Assembly: GCF_029910095.1 (NCBI RefSeq)
Contig: NZ_CP094526.1
Location: 7,440,001 to 7,504,000 of the forward strand
DNA length: 64,000 nucleotides
Direction: 5' to 3'
Origin: Bradyrhizobium sp. ISRA464
GTDB lineage: Bacteria; Pseudomonadota; Alphaproteobacteria; Rhizobiales; Xanthobacteraceae
Positions within the stretch are counted from its first letter, which is position 1, and every line of letters begins with the position of its first letter. The notes under the pieces are model-generated. The model saw only the letters and a program-made list of their open reading frames with translations, did not search any database and was not told where the DNA came from. A program made the translations under genes and the position numbers. Of the stretch, positions 61,326 to 64,000 are shown piece after piece.

Positions 61326-62300
61326 ATGCCTGAGAAAGCTGCACTAGCAACTATCCCTGACGCAGCGTTGCTTGAGCCCCTGACGCAGCAGTTTGTCGAT
61401 GCGATCGCTGACGGCCCGGTGATGCGCGAAATGACGCCCGAAGACGCGCGACAATTTCTGGCGGACATCCAATCAGGCATGATCGGCAAGCCCGCCGTGC
61501 GCTTTGAGGATCTCGTAGTCCCTACCGGCCCCACTGGAGCGGTGCCAATTCGCATCGTCCGACCGGAGAGAGCAAGTGAAACGCTGCCTGCATTGGTATA
61601 CGTCCATGGCGGTTGGACTTTCGGCGACAAAGAGACACACGACCGCTTGATTCGGGAAATCGCGGTCGGTGCGCACGTTGCGTTGTTTTTCGTGGATTAC
61701 AATCGCTCGCCGGAAGCCAAATATCCAGTAGCAATCGAACAAGTCTATGCCGTCACTAAATACGTCGTAGAGCATGCTGGGCATCTAGGAATCGATTCGA
61801 CGCGCTTGGCCATCGTTGGCGACGGCGTCGGCGGCAACATGGCCGCCGCTGTCACTCTCATGGCGAAGGAGCGGCGCGGCCCCAAGATAGACGTGCAGGT
61901 GCTGTTCTATCCCGCCGTCAGCTTAACGTTCGACACCGTGTCTTACGCCTCGTTCGAAAATGGTCCGTGGTTGACCAAGCAAGCGATGGAATCGTTCTGG
62001 AGCGCCTATCTTCCTGACGTTGCCGCGCGCAAGCAGATCACCGCGGCACCACTCAACGCCTCGATTGATCAGCTGACTGGCCTTCCGGATGCGCTTATCA
62101 TAGTTGCCGAGAACGACGTGCTTCGTGATGAGGGTGAGTGCTACGCGCGCAAATTGGCTCGCGCGGGCGTACGCGTCACCTGTACGAGATACAACGGCAC
62201 CATTCATGATTTCGTCATGCTCAACGCCTTGGCCGATACGCCTGCAGCTCGAGGCGCTATTGCGCAGACCAACGCCCTTCTCCGGTCCATTCTTGAATGA
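61326..62300 (+). CDS. HSL-type alpha/beta hydrolase with nucleophile Ser replaced by Gly
   Basis: A 324-residue protein of the hormone-sensitive-lipase/acetyl-esterase family. The oxyanion motif is ALVYVHGGWTFGDKE (HGGG is HGGW here). The elbow reads LAIVGDGVGGNMAAAVTLMA, where the family has GDSxGG, so residue 167 is Gly in place of the catalytic Ser (codon GGC at 61824). The acid and His are present: AENDVLRDEGECYARKLARA (Asp264) and GTIHDFVMLNAL (His294). Length and cap region are normal and the frame is intact. Standard esterase activity is not expected unless another residue substitutes. Confidence 0.88.
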   Translation: MPEKAALATIPDAALLEPLTQQFVDAIADGPVMREMTPEDARQFLADIQSGMIGKPAVRFEDLVVPTGPTGAVPIRIVRPERASETLPALVYVHGGWTFGDKETHDRLIREIAVGAHVALFFVDYNRSPEAKYPVAIEQVYAVTKYVVEHAGHLGIDSTRLAIVGDGVGGNMAAAVTLMAKERRGPKIDVQVLFYPAVSLTFDTVSYASFENGPWLTKQAMESFWSAYLPDVAARKQITAAPLNASIDQLTGLPDALIIVAENDVLRDEGECYARKLARAGVRVTCTRYNGTIHDFVMLNALADTPAARGAIAQTNALLRSILE

Positions 62301-62425
62301 AGGATCGGACAATGCATGGCCGTTTTAGGAAAGGTGCCAGACGTGGACGCTGCCTAGAACGAGCGCCGGTCGGGTAAAAAAGGCAACGACAGATAAGGGA
62401 GCAGGAGCGATAAGGAGGCCACGCA

Positions 62426-63136
62426 ATGGTTGGGAGAACCGCATCCGCCCGCTCATCTGCTTTACCACACTTGCCGAGCTTTCCCATGAGCACGACTGCC
62501 GACAATAAAGACCACCCACTCGTCTTGATCGTGGACGACGATGAGGAGATCCGGTCTGCGCTTCAAGAACTTCTTCTGTCCGTGGGAATCGACGCATGCT
62601 GCTTTGCATCAACACAGGCACTATTGCACGCCGATCTTCCAGAGCGCCCTGGTTGCCTGATCCTCGATGTTCGCATGCCGGGAGCAAGCGGCCTGGATCT
62701 CCAGCAGCATCTCGCCTCAAACGGCAATAGGCGACCGATCATCTTCCTCACAGGTCACGGCGACATCCCAATGTCGGTGCAAGCGATCAAGGCGGGAGCC
62801 GTTGACTTCCTTACGAAGCCTGTAAGAGATCAGACGCTCCTCGACGCGGTCGCGGCTGCGATCGAGAAAGATATCTCGCAAAGAAACGCGGACCGGCTCG
62901 TCAAACAGCACATCGACCGCTACGCAAAGTTGACGCCGCGCGAGCGCGAAGTCTTGCGCGAAGTCGTCAAGGGTCGCCTGAACAAACAGATCGCGTTCGA
63001 ACTGGGCATTAGCGAGATCACGGTAAAGCTGCACCGCGGCAACGTGACAAAGAAGATGCAGGCAACCACCGTTGGTCAGCTCATTCGCATCTGGGAATTG
63101 TTGCCTGCGAAGATCCGAGAGGAAAGATCACCCTAG
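62426..63136 (+). CDS. FixJ/NarL-type response regulator
   Basis: A 236-residue regulator. The receiver domain (residues about 33-150) has DDDEE at the acidic pocket, phospho-Asp in GCLILDVRMPGASGLDLQQH, Thr in PIIFLTGHGDIPMSVQAIKA and Lys in VDFLTKPVRDQ. The output is a LuxR-type HTH (LTPREREVLREVVKGRLNKQ, IAFELGISEITVKLHRGNVT). It belongs to the FixJ/NodW/TtrR group common in bradyrhizobia. The start at 62426 follows ATAAGGAGGCCACGCA, a strong ribosome-binding site, giving a 30-residue N-terminal extension; the Met at 62486 is the alternative. First of three signalling genes in a row. Confidence 0.93.
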   Translation: MVGRTASARSSALPHLPSFPMSTTADNKDHPLVLIVDDDEEIRSALQELLLSVGIDACCFASTQALLHADLPERPGCLILDVRMPGASGLDLQQHLASNGNRRPIIFLTGHGDIPMSVQAIKAGAVDFLTKPVRDQTLLDAVAAAIEKDISQRNADRLVKQHIDRYAKLTPREREVLREVVKGRLNKQIAFELGISEITVKLHRGNVTKKMQATTVGQLIRIWELLPAKIREERSP

Positions 63137-63182
63137 ACCAAAGGATGGTTATAATCCCGCCAGCAATGGGCCAGATGAGCAA

Positions 63183-63635
63183 ATGGCCATTTGGGCCATG
63201 CTAGCGAAAGTCATCCGTTTGTCTAAGGCGCCTATAGTCGCAATCATAGATGACGATGAAGCTGTGCGAGAGGCCCTTTCCGATCTCCTTCTGGTGCAGG
63301 ATGTATCATGTCGCACTTTCGATCGAGCGGAGGCCTTCATGGCGGAATACGTCCCGGGCAGGTTCGATTGCTTGATAACCGATGTAAGCATGCCGGGCCG
63401 TAGCGGCCTCGACCTGCTGCGGCGGCTGCGGAGCATCGGCTCCTCGATACCGGTCATCGTCGTTACCGCCGACACGAGCCGGACGGCCCGATCGCGCGCA
63501 ATGAGAGACGGCGCCCACGCATATCTGACAAAACCAATAAGCAGTGAAGCACTCCTTCGTCATCTGCAGTCGGCCTTGAGTCAGGCGAGCCCACCCCCTG
63601 AGGACGACGGACAAGGGACGATTTCCGATGACTAG
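63183..63635 (+). CDS. Stand-alone receiver-domain protein
   Basis: A protein of about 150 residues that is essentially one receiver domain: VAIIDDDEAVREALSDLLLV, phospho-Asp in FDCLITDVSMPGRSGLDLLR, Thr in PVIVVTADTSRTARSRAMRD and Lys in AYLTKPISSEALLRHL. There is no output domain, so it probably relays phosphate or acts by protein contact. The frame is open to 63072, but the start at 63183 (or Met 63198) fits the domain. Its last 8 nt overlap the start of the PAS protein gene. Confidence 0.9.
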   Translation: MAIWAMLAKVIRLSKAPIVAIIDDDEAVREALSDLLLVQDVSCRTFDRAEAFMAEYVPGRFDCLITDVSMPGRSGLDLLRRLRSIGSSIPVIVVTADTSRTARSRAMRDGAHAYLTKPISSEALLRHLQSALSQASPPPEDDGQGTISDD

Positions 63636-64000
63636 CACCACTCACAAAGTCCTGACGGGCGAAAACGAACACCCCTTCATCTTTCCGCTCCCTTTCCAGC
63701 TGTCAGACTTCGCGTCTGAAAGCGTGATCGTGAGCGACGCCCACGGTGTCATTCAGTATTGGAATGCTGCTTCGGAAGCTCTTTATGGATGGCCGGCCAT
63801 GGCCATGATCGGGCAGAGTTACGAAGCGTTCTGTGAGCACGATGCTGAACACATCCGTACGCTGCTGCAGGAAGGCCGATGGGAAGGTGTGGTCCACCGG
63901 CGCAATCAGGCCGGAACCAAGGTGGCAGCCGCCGTGCGGCAAATTGCAAGGCGGGACGCGAATGGCACCGTTCTGGATATTGTTGAATTCGGGAGGAATG
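63628..64000 (+). CDS. PAS-domain protein, probable sensor kinase, 3'-truncated by window
   Basis: The ATG at 63628 overlaps the receiver gene stop by 8 nt and opens a frame that runs to the window end (at least 124 codons). It encodes a short polar leader (MTSTTHKVLTGENEHPFIFP), then a PAS domain: DFASESVIVSDAHGVIQYWN, AASEALYGWPAMAMIGQSYE and QAGTKVAAAVRQIARRDANG. A PAS domain overlapping a two-gene response-regulator set suggests a sensor histidine kinase for these regulators. The kinase domain itself would lie outside the window. Confidence 0.82.
   Translation, partial: MTSTTHKVLTGENEHPFIFPLPFQLSDFASESVIVSDAHGVIQYWNAASEALYGWPAMAMIGQSYEAFCEHDAEHIRTLLQEGRWEGVVHRRNQAGTKVAAAVRQIARRDANGTVLDIVEFGRN

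Overview
The window is high-GC alphaproteobacterial chromosome. It most resembles Bradyrhizobium or a close relative in the Nitrobacteraceae. The evidence is the gene order DUF4164-zapA-6S RNA-5-formyl-THF cyclo-ligase, the tkt-gap-pgk-fba block, the type of methyl-accepting proteins, and many dispersed palindromic intergenic repeats typical of that group. The assignment is by recognition only; no database was searched.

Left part (1-23 kb): a frameshifted and an intact soluble chemoreceptor, then a minus-strand group of a YmdB-type phosphoesterase, 5-formyl-THF cyclo-ligase, a predicted 6S RNA, a group II intron, zapA and a DUF4164 coiled-coil protein. Divergent from it is a plus-strand central carbon block: transketolase, GAPDH, PGK, class II aldolase and class I aldolase, followed by a ThiE-like protein, a Sel1-repeat protein and an inositol monophosphatase. 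An IS200-type element abuts the stop codon of an RND pump gene, which is paired with its membrane fusion protein.

Middle part (23-43 kb): a MotA/ExbB-like plus MotB/OmpA-like envelope pair, a GNAT acetyltransferase, a repeat-rich stretch (26.4-28.5 kb) holding a NepR-like small protein, a PilZ protein, an acyl-CoA ligase, a trypsin-fold protein that has lost its catalytic triad, an alpha/beta hydrolase, an IS630 element with a probable -1 frameshift, DsbA- and DsbB-like proteins, a TauE exporter, LrgAB, two thioesterases divergent from a TetR regulator with two palindromic operators between them, two small secreted Cys-motif/PsiF proteins, an AbrB-type transporter, and tRNA-Leu(CAA) and tRNA-Arg(CCG).

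Right part (43-64 kb): a more accessory region. A Crp/Fnr regulator is divergent from a PAS-PAS-HWE histidine kinase. After them come an AI-2E-type permease and a second identical IS200 copy. A 3' fragment of tRNA-Gly(TCC) cut in the anticodon loop looks like the end of an integrated element that would lie to its right. Beyond it are a hydroxyquinol (resorcinol-type) catabolic cluster of two-component monooxygenase, hydroxyquinol dioxygenase and maleylacetate reductase with a LysR regulator, flanked by an imperfect 23-bp direct repeat. Then come a winged-helix/TolB/TPR regulator divergent from an NAD(P)-binding protein, a 979-residue winged-helix STAND ATPase followed by an esterase-like protein whose nucleophile Ser is replaced by Gly, and a FixJ-type regulator, a single-domain receiver and a PAS protein that runs off the end.

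No CRISPR array or recognised defence island is visible. The strongest leads are the tRNA-Gly att remnant with the catabolic cluster beside it, the STAND regulator/Ser-less hydrolase pair, the triad-less protease, the TetR double operator, and the intron between zapA and the 6S RNA.
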